Origin: an uncultured Lachnospiraceae bacterium
GTDB taxonomy: Bacteria; Bacillota; Clostridia; Lachnospirales; Lachnospiraceae
Reading direction: 5' to 3'
Assembly (NCBI GenBank): GCA_910587295.1
Contig: CAJULP010000065.1
Coordinates: forward strand, 1 to 64,000
DNA: 64,000 nucleotides
This document shows, piece by piece, positions 43,934 through 52,438 of this stretch (positions within the stretch are counted from its first letter, which is position 1; every line of letters starts with the position of its first letter). The notes under the pieces were generated by a model. That model did no database searches. It saw only the letters and a list, made by a program, of their open reading frames with translations, and had not been told where the DNA came from. The translations under genes were made by a program, and so were the position numbers.

Positions 43934-43962
43934 ATAATATCACTAAAATTCATGCATCGCAA
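43934..43962 (-). promoter_or_regulatory. Promoter of the 38.7-kb glycan operon
   Basis: -35 TTGCGA (43957-43962), exact 17-bp spacer and -10 TATTAT (43934-43939) on the minus strand, giving a 5' leader of about 35-40 bases before ATG 43890. The 52-bp element with four phased TCA motifs begins within the -35 box and extends upstream, so control by an activator is likely. No CcpA cre match is seen. Confidence 0.65.
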
Positions 43963-44010
43963 GTATTTTATGAACACTTTTTGAATATTTTTGATTATTT
44001 GTTGAAAAAT
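43959..44010 (-). repeat. Shared 52-bp upstream element, copy A
   Basis: 45 of 52 bases match copy B (47825-47876), without gaps. On the minus strand TCA occurs at 44005-44003, 43994-43992, 43984-43982 and 43973-43971: spacings 11, 10 and 11, that is, on one face of the helix, ending about 9 bp above the -35 box. This is the geometry expected of an AraC-type activator bound to two tandem sites. Confidence 0.7.
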
Positions 44011-44253
44011 ACCGATTAATGTTCTTTTTTAGCACCATATGTCTACTTTTGTTGTTCCTTTTTTGTACATTTTGCACATTTATGTTTAAGCCTGTGCTTT
44101 TTTATGGTTTTATTAAGTTTCACTTTTAAATCATCTTATTTCATTATTTATCCATATTATTAATTAGAAATCTGGCATAGTTTATACTTTTTTTGTTTCT
44201 CCTTTTATTTGTTCATCATTATTCATTAAAAATCACTTTTTTAAGAATAAAGC

Positions 44254-44282
44254 TTCATTTTTCATTCAATCTATGCTATGAT
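44254..44282 (+). promoter_or_regulatory. Promoter of the DeoR-type regulator
   Basis: Weak -35 TTCATT (44254-44259), 17-bp spacer and -10 TATGAT (44277-44282) with an extended TGC just before it. It lies about 45-60 bp before the coding start. Confidence 0.45.
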
Positions 44283-44335
44283 TATATTAGTAAAAAAAGA
44301 AAAGAAAATGATTTAAGAAAGGCATGGTATTTCTT

Positions 44336-45073
44336 ATGATTCCCGCAATCCGTCAGGAAAAAATTTTAGATATGCTCTCTGGAAACGAAATTATAGCTAC
44401 CGATGATATTATGAAAGACCTGGATATCTCTGTTTCAACTCTCCGAAGGGATCTGATGAAACTGGAAAGTGAAAATAAAGTCACTCTACTCCATGGCGGC
44501 GGTGTTAGGCTGGCGCAAAAACCTATTGAAATGAACATTTCCGCTAAACTGGAACTTAACAAAGAAGCCAAAGAAAAAATTGCGCGCAAAGCCGCTTCTT
44601 TTATTGACAATGGAGACGTCATATTCCTGGATCCTTCGAGTACCACCTATTTGATGATTCCATATCTTGCCGGAAAGAGCATTACCGTGATCACCAACAG
44701 CATTTCCCATATCAATCAGTTGGTTGCCCTTGACCTTCCCTGCATCATGGTTGGCGGTTCCATTAAAAAGACAACCAATTCCTGCATCGGTCCAATCGCG
44801 GAACTGACTTTAAAGACCCTCTACTTTAATAAATGTTTCCTTGGCGCCAGCGGGTTTTCCATCCCTTCCGGCATTACCAATCATGATATTAACGAACAGG
44901 TCATCAAACAGCTTGCACTGCATAATTCCTCCCAGCCATATATCCTGCTGGATCATACCAAGTACGGCATTATCACTATGGTCAAAGTTGCCAATCTGGA
45001 TGAATATCCAATCCTGATCGATAAGATTCCAATGGGATTAGAAGGATATGGAAACTTTATCCTTTGTGAATAA
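44336..45073 (+). CDS. DeoR/GlpR-family transcriptional regulator
   Basis: About 245 residues. N-terminal DeoR-type winged helix (MIPAIRQEKILDMLSGNEII, DISVSTLRRDLMKLE) followed by a sugar-phosphate-binding sensor domain of ISOCOT type (IDNGDVIFLDPSSTTYLMIP, ITVITNSISHINQL, LGASGFSIPSGITN, LLDHTKYGI). Usually a repressor released by a phosphorylated sugar. It is divergent from the large operon and is its natural candidate regulator. Start 44336 is chosen by family alignment; ATG 44324 is in frame but lies 1 bp after AAGAAAGG, so the start is uncertain. It is followed by a bidirectional terminator. Confidence 0.9.
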   Translation: MIPAIRQEKILDMLSGNEIIATDDIMKDLDISVSTLRRDLMKLESENKVTLLHGGGVRLAQKPIEMNISAKLELNKEAKEKIARKAASFIDNGDVIFLDPSSTTYLMIPYLAGKSITVITNSISHINQLVALDLPCIMVGGSIKKTTNSCIGPIAELTLKTLYFNKCFLGASGFSIPSGITNHDINEQVIKQLALHNSSQPYILLDHTKYGIITMVKVANLDEYPILIDKIPMGLEGYGNFILCE

Positions 45074-45098
45074 ACTATTTAATTTAGAAGAAAGATAA

Positions 45099-45152
45099 AG
45101 GAGCCGCTGCGCTGACGATTTACCCTTCATCAGCGCAGCAGCTCCCTTTTTT
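45099..45152. terminator. Strong bidirectional intrinsic terminator
   Basis: GGAGC-C-GCTGCGCTGA (45100-45115) pairs with TCAGCGCAGC-A-GCTCC (45130-45145) to form a 15-bp stem with one mismatch, followed on the plus strand by a run of six T (45147-45152) and on the minus strand by TTTATCTTTCTT. It serves the DeoR gene from the left and the ABC-2 exporter operon from the right. Confidence 0.9.
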
Positions 45153-45957
45153 AACCATTCGCACTTGTATACCGCTTGATTCCCGCTTTCCACATAAGCC
45201 TCGCCAGCCAAAAAGCCAATACCGGTATCACAATTCCCCAGATGATCTGTATCATATCCAGTTTTCCAAGAACCGCCATTCCCGGCCAGTTCGTCACCAG
45301 AAAAATAGGAATGATAAATGTTCCTATCTGCTTGATCACCTTTGGATATAACTCCATCGGCATATTATTGTAATCCCACAGTGCCGCATAAAGCGTGCTT
45401 ACCGCATTCAGGGAAGTCACCCAGAAGACCAGCAGCGATGCCATCAACCCAAAAGAATAGGTAAGAATAATACCGGTTATCAGGTAAAACAAAAAGCTCC
45501 CCACACTGCTTAGCGTCACCGGTATCTTGCAAAGACTCCATCCTCCTACCATCAAAACGGTTCCCATCACCACATTAGGAAATGCCAGTGCAAAGTTATA
45601 CTTGCCAAAGGTCTGTAAAAACTGAAGGGATCCCGGTTTCGTCATGATCAGATCCAGGTCTCCTTTGACCACCTGGTCCGGAATATTATTGACACCGCTT
45701 AAAAGCATCCAGATCCCGGTCATAAATATATAGGTTCCTACAAAAATGACAACCATATCCGGCGTCAGGCTCCCTACATTCATTCCGGTAGATAATACCA
45801 CATACAAATACACCAGTTTGATCATCATGTAAGCAAGCTCAACGCAGACACCAGATGCAAAATTTAGTGGATATTCCATTACAGATTGCAAAGAAAGCTT
45901 CCCGAAATGAATTGCCACTTTAATATACCATTTCAATTCATGTAATCTTTCTTTCAT
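45151..45957 (-). CDS. ABC-2 type exporter permease
   Basis: About 268 residues, six membrane helices, of the ABC-2 family encoded in a set of one ATPase and two permeases (COG4586/4587/3694 type). Visible: the amphipathic N-terminus ERLHELKWYIKVAIHFGKLS, VVIFVGTYIFMTGIWMLLSG, DQVVKGDLDLIMTKPGSLQF. Function of this exporter family is largely unassigned; relatives export drugs or viologens. AGGGGG lies 6 bp before ATG 45957; an earlier ATG at 45961-45963 overlaps the preceding stop. Last gene of the exporter operon. Confidence 0.87.
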   Translation of the reverse strand: MKERLHELKWYIKVAIHFGKLSLQSVMEYPLNFASGVCVELAYMMIKLVYLYVVLSTGMNVGSLTPDMVVIFVGTYIFMTGIWMLLSGVNNIPDQVVKGDLDLIMTKPGSLQFLQTFGKYNFALAFPNVVMGTVLMVGGWSLCKIPVTLSSVGSFLFYLITGIILTYSFGLMASLLVFWVTSLNAVSTLYAALWDYNNMPMELYPKVIKQIGTFIIPIFLVTNWPGMAVLGKLDMIQIIWGIVIPVLAFWLARLMWKAGIKRYTSANG

Positions 45958-45959
45958 AC

Positions 45960-46760
45960 TCATCCCCCTACCGCAACATATTTTTTTAATCCCCAGTTCC
46001 AGCTTAATTTTGCCAATACCGCTAAAATAACGATCCAGACAAACTGAATGAAAAGTACCTCCATTGCTTCCCTGGTGCCCACTGCCCCTGACAGAATTTG
46101 GATGGGGTAATTAATCGTATAAGTAAGCGGAATGTATCTGCTGATCGTTTCATAGCCTGCGCCAAACACGGATACCGGAAACACTCCCCCGCTCATCACC
46201 ATGATCACCACGCTGATCGCATGAAAGAAATTACCAATCTCCGTAAGCCAAAAGGCCAGCGTACTAAGGCAGAAAAAGATAAAAAAATTAAGTACCGCAG
46301 CCAGCGCCAGCGAGGGAAAGAACAAAAGTACCGCAGCAGGCACCACTACAAAATCCACTGCAAAAAATAGTACCGCCAACGCCCCCAGTGTCAAAAAAAT
46401 CATCGTGACCATGGACGCAAATTTATTCCCCACAATGTCACATAGACGAAAACCAATATAATTTACAGGCCTTACCAGATATTTGGCAATCCCGCCGCTG
46501 TGGATATCCTCATTTACCATATATTCCACGCCGGTATTGGTAAATTTGCTCACCGCTCCAGCCACCACTACATACATGATCATCTGTGGGAAAGTATACC
46601 CATACATTGCATCGCCGCCGCTTCCGCTATATACAGAAACCCATATGAACACCTGCATAATGATCGGAAACACGGTGCTGAGAAGGTTCATAAAAAAATC
46701 AAAGCGAAATTCCATGGAATTAGAAATCCCTACCAAAAAAGCCGTCTTGTATTTTCCCAT
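45960..46760 (-). CDS. ABC-2 type exporter permease
   Basis: 266 residues, about six membrane helices (FDFFMNLLSTVFPIIMQVFI, ALAVLFFAVDFVVVPAAVLL, VVIMVMSGGVFPVSVFG). Partner of the downstream permease; the motif EDIHSGGIAKYLVRPVNYIG resembles the counterpart DLDLIMTKP region and likely contacts the ATPase. Start 46760 has GAGGTATGG upstream. Follows the ATPase gene by 12 bp. Confidence 0.87.
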   Translation of the reverse strand: MGKYKTAFLVGISNSMEFRFDFFMNLLSTVFPIIMQVFIWVSVYSGSGGDAMYGYTFPQMIMYVVVAGAVSKFTNTGVEYMVNEDIHSGGIAKYLVRPVNYIGFRLCDIVGNKFASMVTMIFLTLGALAVLFFAVDFVVVPAAVLLFFPSLALAAVLNFFIFFCLSTLAFWLTEIGNFFHAISVVIMVMSGGVFPVSVFGAGYETISRYIPLTYTINYPIQILSGAVGTREAMEVLFIQFVWIVILAVLAKLSWNWGLKKYVAVGG

Positions 46761-46772
46761 ATCCCATACCTC

Positions 46773-47750
46773 CTACACACCTTGCGCATAAAGACGGGCT
46801 ATACTCTCTTCTAACGGCGCCGCATCAATCCCAATATCCCCAACCGAAAACAGTTCAAACAACCTATGTATCGTCTGGGCTACGGCGGTGTCGTCAATTT
46901 CAATTGCCGCTTTCATCGGCTCCCAGTCTTTCACCATCCCCAATGAAATAAGAGCTTCTTTTTCCACAGGAGCATTCCAGCGGATATTCAGGATCCTCTT
47001 TTTGGAGAAAATATCCTGAATATGTTCCAGTGTTCCGTCATAGACCAGATCCCCATGGCTGATCACCATCGTTCTTTGGCACAGCTCTTCAATATCCTTC
47101 AGATAATGACTTGTCAAAAGCATCGTTGCCCCGTTTTTACGATTATAGTCTTTTAAAAATTCCCGGATATTGTTCTGTGCAATGAAATCCAGGCCTATGG
47201 TAGGTTCATCCAGCAGGATCACTTTAGGCCTATGCAGCAAAGCGGCTATCATCTCCATCTTCATCCGTTCTCCTAAAGACAGCCGCCTGACCTGTACTTT
47301 CAAAAATTCCTGCACGCCAAATAATTCCACCAGCTCCCCAAGGGTCTCCCGGTATTCCGCATCCGGCAGCTCATAGATGCTTTTATTCAGTTCAAAGGAA
47401 TCCACCGCCGGAAGGTTGATCCACAACTGAGACTTCTGCCCTGCCACATAAGCAAACTGCTTTTTAAATTCCTTTTTCCGCTCCCATGGCACATAACCGT
47501 TTACATAGACTTCACCGGAAGTCGGATGCAGGATACCGGAAAGCATTTTGATGGTCGTCGTCTTTCCGGCTCCGTTTGGGCCGAGAAACCCGACTATTTC
47601 CCCTTTATTGATCTCAAAGGAAATATCTTTTACTGCATGACGGACCTGTTTTGTTCTATGGAATAAATTTTTCACAGAACTTTTCATCCCGGCCTCTTTT
47701 TCGTAGTACTCAAAATCCCTTATTAAGTTTTTGACAATAATCCCTTCCAT
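46773..47750 (-). CDS. ABC exporter ATP-binding protein
   Basis: About 325 residues. Walker A GFLGPNGAGKTTTIKML, Q-loop AYVAGQKSQLWINLP, signature RRLSLGERMKMEMIAALLHR (LSLGE in place of LSGGQ), Walker B VILLDEPTIGLDF and the H-loop TSHYLKD are complete. It belongs to the COG4586 group, which has a conserved N-terminal extension (MEGIIVKNLIRDFEYYEKEA) and partners two ABC-2 permeases. Start 47750 is fixed by GAGGTGG 6 bp upstream. Its promoter carries the 52-bp element (copy B) shared with the large glycan operon, suggesting that the exporter is switched on together with sugar uptake. Confidence 0.92.
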   Translation of the reverse strand: MEGIIVKNLIRDFEYYEKEAGMKSSVKNLFHRTKQVRHAVKDISFEINKGEIVGFLGPNGAGKTTTIKMLSGILHPTSGEVYVNGYVPWERKKEFKKQFAYVAGQKSQLWINLPAVDSFELNKSIYELPDAEYRETLGELVELFGVQEFLKVQVRRLSLGERMKMEMIAALLHRPKVILLDEPTIGLDFIAQNNIREFLKDYNRKNGATMLLTSHYLKDIEELCQRTMVISHGDLVYDGTLEHIQDIFSKKRILNIRWNAPVEKEALISLGMVKDWEPMKAAIEIDDTAVAQTIHRLFELFSVGDIGIDAAPLEESIARLYAQGV

Positions 47751-47799
47751 AAGGCGCCACCTCATTTCCCATATAAATAGAGTGTACTGCTTATTCAAA

Positions 47800-47828
47800 A
47801 CACTATCACATATATTCACTATAAGCAA
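47800..47828 (-). promoter_or_regulatory. Putative promoter of the ABC-2 exporter genes
   Basis: -35-like TTGCTT (47823-47828), 17-bp spacer, -10-like TAGTGT (47800-47805) on the minus strand. The spacer ends GTGA, as in the glycan-operon promoter at 43934-43962. The -10 is poor, consistent with dependence on an activator bound at copy B just upstream. Confidence 0.45.
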
Positions 47829-47876
47829 GTATTATCTGAACATTTTATGAATATATTTGATTATTTAATGAAAAAT
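47825..47876 (-). repeat. Shared 52-bp upstream element, copy B
   Basis: Partner of copy A (45/52 identical). TCA motifs on the minus strand at 47871-47869, 47860-47858, 47850-47848 and 47839-47837 keep the 11-10-11 spacing. It lies 4 bp beyond the stop codon of the sensor kinase, so it is purely intergenic. All seven differences fall outside the TCA triplets. Confidence 0.7.
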
Positions 47877-47879
47877 AGG

Positions 47880-49670
47880 TCAAGTGTTCCGCAATGTCAA
47901 AATGCATGTCGTTCCCTCCCCCAGCCTGCTGATGACATCAAGACCATATTCTTCCCCATAATAGTAGCGGATTCGTTGATTTACATTATAAAGGCCAAAT
48001 CCGTTTTGCTCGTTTCCACCCCCTTTTTTTACTTTTCGGTTTAGTTCATCTACCTGCCTTTCACTCATGCCAACGCCATTATCGGCTACGTAGATCACCA
48101 TGTTATCATCCACCATCTCCCCGCTTACCGTAATCTCCCCGTTTCTTTTTTCATCCACCAAGATTCCGTGAAGGATTGCGTTTTCTACCAGTGGCTGCAA
48201 GGTCAGCACTATCATTTGGGTCTTCATCATCTCTTCCGGAATATTCACATAAAGATGTATCCGTCCCTCATAACGGAATTTTTGAATATTAAAATAAGAT
48301 ATGATATGGCACAGCTCCTGTCTAAGTGTGGTCACCTGCTGTCCGGCATTTAGTCCAACACGAAAATAATCCGACATATTTTTCACTATAAAACTGATCT
48401 GTGGCACATTCATCTTGATAGCAAGCCAATTGATACTGTCTAATGTGTTATATAAAAAATGAGGATTGATCTGAGCTTGCAAAAGCCCAAGCTCCGCCGC
48501 CATCTGCTTTTTCTTTGCCCCTTCCATTTCTTCCATCACGTTCCGGATCCTGCCCTGCAGTTCATGGAAGGACTCCTCAAGTATATCAATTTCATCCTTC
48601 CATCTGCTGGCTTTCCCATTTTCCTCCCCGCTATACATCCGGTTCATCTCTAACGTCAAACGGCGCAGATGCCTGGTGATGTGTACGGATGCCAGATAGG
48701 AAGCCGCCAGGGCTAATGCAAAAATAGGTATTAAAATAAAAAACATCCCCCGCACGGAATCTTCCGCCAGCTTTTCAATGGTTTCTTTGGGAAATACAAA
48801 GATTGTATAAAAAGGACTTCCGCCAATTTGTTTGTAAAGGACAAAATACTGCGCCCCTTCATATTTTGTTTCAAATTCTCCGCTATCTCCGCCCTCTTTG
48901 GCAATGCTCTCCATAATATCCGCTTCCAGGCCATTATCTTTCCGGCCAAGAACCTCCCGCATCCCTAAAAAAGAAAGCTCCCCTCCATGACTATGCAGGT
49001 ATTCCATCCATTCCCCGTAAACCTTTTCACGAATCGTAAATAACAGCAGAACCCTTTCCCCATCCTTTGTCTTCATACAAGCGCCATAGCTTAGTTTCCC
49101 TTCTTTTGCCCCCTCTTCCCAAATCCAAAACTGACTGTTTGGAGCTGCATTATTTGTCCTCCCGCTTTCATCGAAGAAAAATCTGTTACGGTTGTCCATC
49201 ATCATATACCGCTTTGAAAAAATTAAAGAAACAGAATAGATATTATCCACATTTTCAGTATCCGCACAAATTTTATCCAGTTTTGAATAGCTGTCATACA
49301 CCTGTGCCGGTGTCTTTTCCTCCAGATTGCTGACCCCCTCTGAAAAAACATCATTTAACTGCAGATTAGCCGCCTGTGTTTCAATCCTTTTCATAATCCC
49401 TTCAATTTCTTTTGCGGATTCTTCCCGGTTCTGCCTTGCATTGCTGACAATTTGCTCCCTTGTCCTATGGTACGTATTAAAATAGATATAAAAACCAAAC
49501 AGGCCGGTAGAAGCTATGGCAATCAGCATATTTAAGATATATATTTTATAGATCAGCCTGCTTTGCAGCAATAATCTGCCTGCATTTTTACATCCGGTAA
49601 TGCCGGATCTGATATTCTTTCGGAGAAATCCCCTCAAATTTTTTAAACACTTTACTATAGTAATTTTCAT
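47880..49670 (-). CDS. YesM-type sensor histidine kinase
   Basis: 596 residues. Two membrane helices (about 42-64 and 308-328) enclose an extracytoplasmic Cache-like sensor of about 240 residues. A HAMP region, a coiled linker, the LytS/YesM kinase motif with H404 (LLQAQINPHFLYNTLDSINW) and an HATPase domain (LQPLVENAILHGI, VADNGVGM, GFGLYNVNQRI) follow. Pairs with the YesN-like regulator just upstream. The frame overlaps the regulator's 3' end by about 80 bp; AGGAT lies 6 bp before ATG 49670, but a later start is possible. Kinases of this type usually sense extracellular sugars or binding-protein complexes. Confidence 0.92.
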   Translation of the reverse strand: MKITIVKCLKNLRGFLRKNIRSGITGCKNAGRLLLQSRLIYKIYILNMLIAIASTGLFGFYIYFNTYHRTREQIVSNARQNREESAKEIEGIMKRIETQAANLQLNDVFSEGVSNLEEKTPAQVYDSYSKLDKICADTENVDNIYSVSLIFSKRYMMMDNRNRFFFDESGRTNNAAPNSQFWIWEEGAKEGKLSYGACMKTKDGERVLLLFTIREKVYGEWMEYLHSHGGELSFLGMREVLGRKDNGLEADIMESIAKEGGDSGEFETKYEGAQYFVLYKQIGGSPFYTIFVFPKETIEKLAEDSVRGMFFILIPIFALALAASYLASVHITRHLRRLTLEMNRMYSGEENGKASRWKDEIDILEESFHELQGRIRNVMEEMEGAKKKQMAAELGLLQAQINPHFLYNTLDSINWLAIKMNVPQISFIVKNMSDYFRVGLNAGQQVTTLRQELCHIISYFNIQKFRYEGRIHLYVNIPEEMMKTQMIVLTLQPLVENAILHGILVDEKRNGEITVSGEMVDDNMVIYVADNGVGMSERQVDELNRKVKKGGGNEQNGFGLYNVNQRIRYYYGEEYGLDVISRLGEGTTCILTLRNT

Positions 49671-50808
49671 TGCTGTATCCTACCTTCGATGCAATTTCCG
49701 CTAACCTGAGCTTACCGTTTTCAAGAAGCTTCCGGCTTTTTTCTATTCTGTATAAGTTTAAATAATCATTGATCGTTGTTCCGGTCACCTTTTTATAAAC
49801 CATGCACAGATAAGCGCTGGTATAGCACAGTTCATCCGCAATGTCATTCACTTTCAGCATGGGATCGCAATAATTACAGGCAATGAATCTGTTGATATTC
49901 TCTGCAATATATCTGTCCTTCTCCGTAATATTCCCACTCGCCGGCAAAACCGGAAGTTCAAAGGAAAGCTTCACTTCTTCATACTCCGATTCCCCGTCGG
50001 AAAGATAATACAGTTCCTGCTTCATGCGCCCGGCTTTCATGGTCGGTTTTTCAAAGCATTCTTCGTAGATCAGATCCCCAAGCCGGATCGCGGCATGCAA
50101 AAACAATTCCTGTGTTCCGTTCTTAATGCCGCAGATATTTAAGATCCTATCCTTATGGTGCACGAAGCTGTACAAAAAGGGGAAATCTTCAAGGCCATTT
50201 TGAATCACTTTTCCAAGCGCTGTAAGCTCCAGGGAACTATAGCCCAAGTTCCCCAGAGTGTCATACTTTTCCAGGTTGATATTCTCCACACAGATAATCC
50301 CATAATCAAGCTTTTCCTTAGGGAAACCAAGTTCCGACCGTATCTGCTCAAATTCTTTCTTTCCAAACCGCTGCCCTTTGACCAACAGATCATAAAAAAA
50401 TTTTCCCCGCAGCATCACCTTGTTTTTTCTGGAAAAACTGTTTATTTTCTCCGCAGCCCTTGTCAATGCCGCCGCAAGCTCTTCTAACGAAACCGGCTTT
50501 AAAATATAATCTACCGCATTCACATGCATTGCTTTTTTCATCAGTTCCAATTCCGAATATGCCGTCAAAAAAATGATGACCGTGCTTCTGTCTTTTTCAT
50601 AGATCTTACAAGCCAGTTCAATCCCATCCCCGCCGGGCATCCGGATATCGGTAAGCACGATTTCCGGATGCTCCTTTTCAAAGATCTCAAACGCCTGTCT
50701 CCCATTTTCCGCCGTCCATATCCGTTGAAAGGCCAAGCCAAAATGCCTGATATAATCTTCCAGTGAATTTCTGGTGTTTTTTTCATCTTCCACAATTAAA
50801 ATATTCAA
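49588..50808 (-). CDS. YesN-type response regulator with AraC DNA-binding domain
   Basis: About 406 residues, starting at a TTG (50808) 6 bp after GGGGGG. Receiver domain at the N-terminus with D54 in LTDIRMPGGDGIEL and K in YILKPVS. A middle region of about 150 residues follows, then two AraC helix-turn-helix motifs (MLKVNDIADELCYTSAYLCM, then LAEIASKVGYSNENYYSKVF). C-terminus is FEGISPKEYQIRHYRM. It probably activates transporter genes by binding tandem half-sites one helical turn apart, which matches the two 52-bp elements. Partner kinase downstream; binding protein and permeases upstream in the same transcript. Confidence 0.93.
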   Translation of the reverse strand: MNILIVEDEKNTRNSLEDYIRHFGLAFQRIWTAENGRQAFEIFEKEHPEIVLTDIRMPGGDGIELACKIYEKDRSTVIIFLTAYSELELMKKAMHVNAVDYILKPVSLEELAAALTRAAEKINSFSRKNKVMLRGKFFYDLLVKGQRFGKKEFEQIRSELGFPKEKLDYGIICVENINLEKYDTLGNLGYSSLELTALGKVIQNGLEDFPFLYSFVHHKDRILNICGIKNGTQELFLHAAIRLGDLIYEECFEKPTMKAGRMKQELYYLSDGESEYEEVKLSFELPVLPASGNITEKDRYIAENINRFIACNYCDPMLKVNDIADELCYTSAYLCMVYKKVTGTTINDYLNLYRIEKSRKLLENGKLRLAEIASKVGYSNENYYSKVFKKFEGISPKEYQIRHYRM

Positions 50809-50863
50809 AAAAACCCCCCTTTCAAATGGAAAATAGAGCTGTTTGTACAGCCCCATTTCCAGA

Positions 50864-52411
50864 TCAGCGGTTTTGATACCACTCATTATATGCTTCTGTC
50901 AAGCGGTCCCCGCCCTTTTCCTTCCATTCCGCAACATAGCTGTCAAAGTTTTCCAGCTCTTTTTCGTCAATGATCATTTTGATCACTTTTTCTTTCGTCC
51001 ACTCTTTCAGGCTTTGCTTTACCGCTTCAATTTCATTATCCAATGTAGGCGCATAGTTTAAAACCGGATCATAACTATATTGTCCACATTTCTCATTAAT
51101 ATCATCCCAAAGCTCCCCCATCTCCTTTTCTTTATGCGCCCTTGCGCTAAAAAGCTCCGTATATCTTTCCCCTACATTCGTGGGATAAAACCAGCGTCCT
51201 TTGTTAAATTTATCAAACTCCGGCAAAATCGGCATATATTTTCCGTCTTCCATCTGGAAGCTTACGCCTTCCTCACCAACGATAAGTTTTTCATAGTTTT
51301 CTTTGGCCAGAAAATCATTGCAATACTTTACCACTTCCTCCACCTTGTCAGAAGATTTTGGTACGATCAAAAATCCTTTCAGACCACTTCGGTTCTCAAT
51401 GGAACGATTCCCGTCCGCATCTTTGAACGGCTCCATAAAAACCAGTTCCGCATCAGGATTACTTTCTTTTATCGTCCGGACCGCCGCCGATTCCCATGGT
51501 GTCATCCTGCATGCCCCTGCATATCCCGCCGCAATCTTAGAGATCATGGTTTCATTTTTATTAGACGGATAATCAGCATCCAAAAGCCCTTCCTTGTAAA
51601 GCTTGTTTAAGAAAGTGATCAATTCCCTGGTTCCTTCAAGTTCCATGCTGGGAAGAAGTTCTCCATCCTTTTCTATATATCCGCCAACTTCCGCACTGAC
51701 TCCAAATGCCTGCGAGAGGCCATTGAATATTATTTTACCCTCCATGGTCAAGGGAACCACATTTTCTTTTCCCACATTTCCCGGATCCTCTTCCTTAAAA
51801 CGCTTTAATACCCGGTAAAAATCATCTATCGTCTGAGGAGTGTCTTCCCCTAACGCATCCAGCCAGTCCTTTCTGATTGCAAATCCCCACTCCACATCAT
51901 TGGTATTGGTCTCCGGGATGGCATAAATCTGCCCATCAAAACTTACCATATCCCATTCGTCCTGTGTAAATGCGTTTTTTAGATCCGGATACTTGTCGAT
52001 GTACTCATTTAATGGGTGGATGATACCGTTTTCCATATAACTTATCAACAGATTTCTATTTGTAAGCTTAATCATATCATATTCCTGCCCGGAGTTTAAA
52101 ATCAGGTTCACCTTATCATCCTCATTCCCCATTTCCGGAATGATAGTAACATTGAGCAATTCTTTAATCAATTCCCTCGTATAATCGGTTTCAGGATCAA
52201 AGCTGTCAGAATTATGGAGAAATTTTAAAGATATTTCTTCCGTTTCTTCTTTCTTTTCTGCTTCCGCTTTTTCCTCTTCCACCTCTTTTTGTTCCTGTCT
52301 TCCTACATCCTTTGCACTTTCTCCGGCTGTACCGTTTTTTGATTGGCATCCGGCTAACAGTAATGCCACAGATAATAATGTTAACATTGTAATCAGCCAT
52401 CTTTTTTTCAT
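50864..52411 (-). CDS. Extracellular solute-binding lipoprotein (LplA/YtcQ type)
   Basis: 515 residues. Signal peptide with lipobox LLAGC (Cys 22), a Lys/Glu-rich linker from about residue 35 to 60 and a large CUT1-type binding domain (EISLKFLHNSDSFDPETDYT, WGFAIRKDWLDALGEDTPQT, DDFYRVLKRFK). Typical for the LplB/YtcP permease partners that follow the same order in Firmicutes, transporting complex oligosaccharides. Lies between the permeases and the response regulator in one transcript. Confidence 0.92.
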   Translation of the reverse strand: MKKRWLITMLTLLSVALLLAGCQSKNGTAGESAKDVGRQEQKEVEEEKAEAEKKEETEEISLKFLHNSDSFDPETDYTRELIKELLNVTIIPEMGNEDDKVNLILNSGQEYDMIKLTNRNLLISYMENGIIHPLNEYIDKYPDLKNAFTQDEWDMVSFDGQIYAIPETNTNDVEWGFAIRKDWLDALGEDTPQTIDDFYRVLKRFKEEDPGNVGKENVVPLTMEGKIIFNGLSQAFGVSAEVGGYIEKDGELLPSMELEGTRELITFLNKLYKEGLLDADYPSNKNETMISKIAAGYAGACRMTPWESAAVRTIKESNPDAELVFMEPFKDADGNRSIENRSGLKGFLIVPKSSDKVEEVVKYCNDFLAKENYEKLIVGEEGVSFQMEDGKYMPILPEFDKFNKGRWFYPTNVGERYTELFSARAHKEKEMGELWDDINEKCGQYSYDPVLNYAPTLDNEIEAVKQSLKEWTKEKVIKMIIDEKELENFDSYVAEWKEKGGDRLTEAYNEWYQNR

Positions 52412-52438
52412 ATCCCATTTCTCCTTTACTTTTAACGT

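Larger units (their letters stand above)
43891..44335. promoter_or_regulatory. AT-rich divergent regulatory region
   Basis: About 445 bp between the binding-protein gene and the DeoR-type regulator, with no gene-like frame. It holds the operon promoter (43934-43962), the phased TCA element (43959-44010), and the DeoR promoter (44254-44282). The middle (about 44030-44250) is very AT-rich with many T-tracts and may be intrinsically curved. DeoR operators are probably here, but none can be assigned with confidence. Confidence 0.6.

Noticed and set aside
43891..44335. CcpA cre site at the operon promoter
   Set aside because: I looked for the WTGNAANCGNWNNCW pattern on both strands and found no convincing match.
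51080..51610. Plus-strand frame of 176 codons opposite the second binding protein
   Set aside because: No ribosome site, no domain; the minus-strand lipoprotein is unambiguous.
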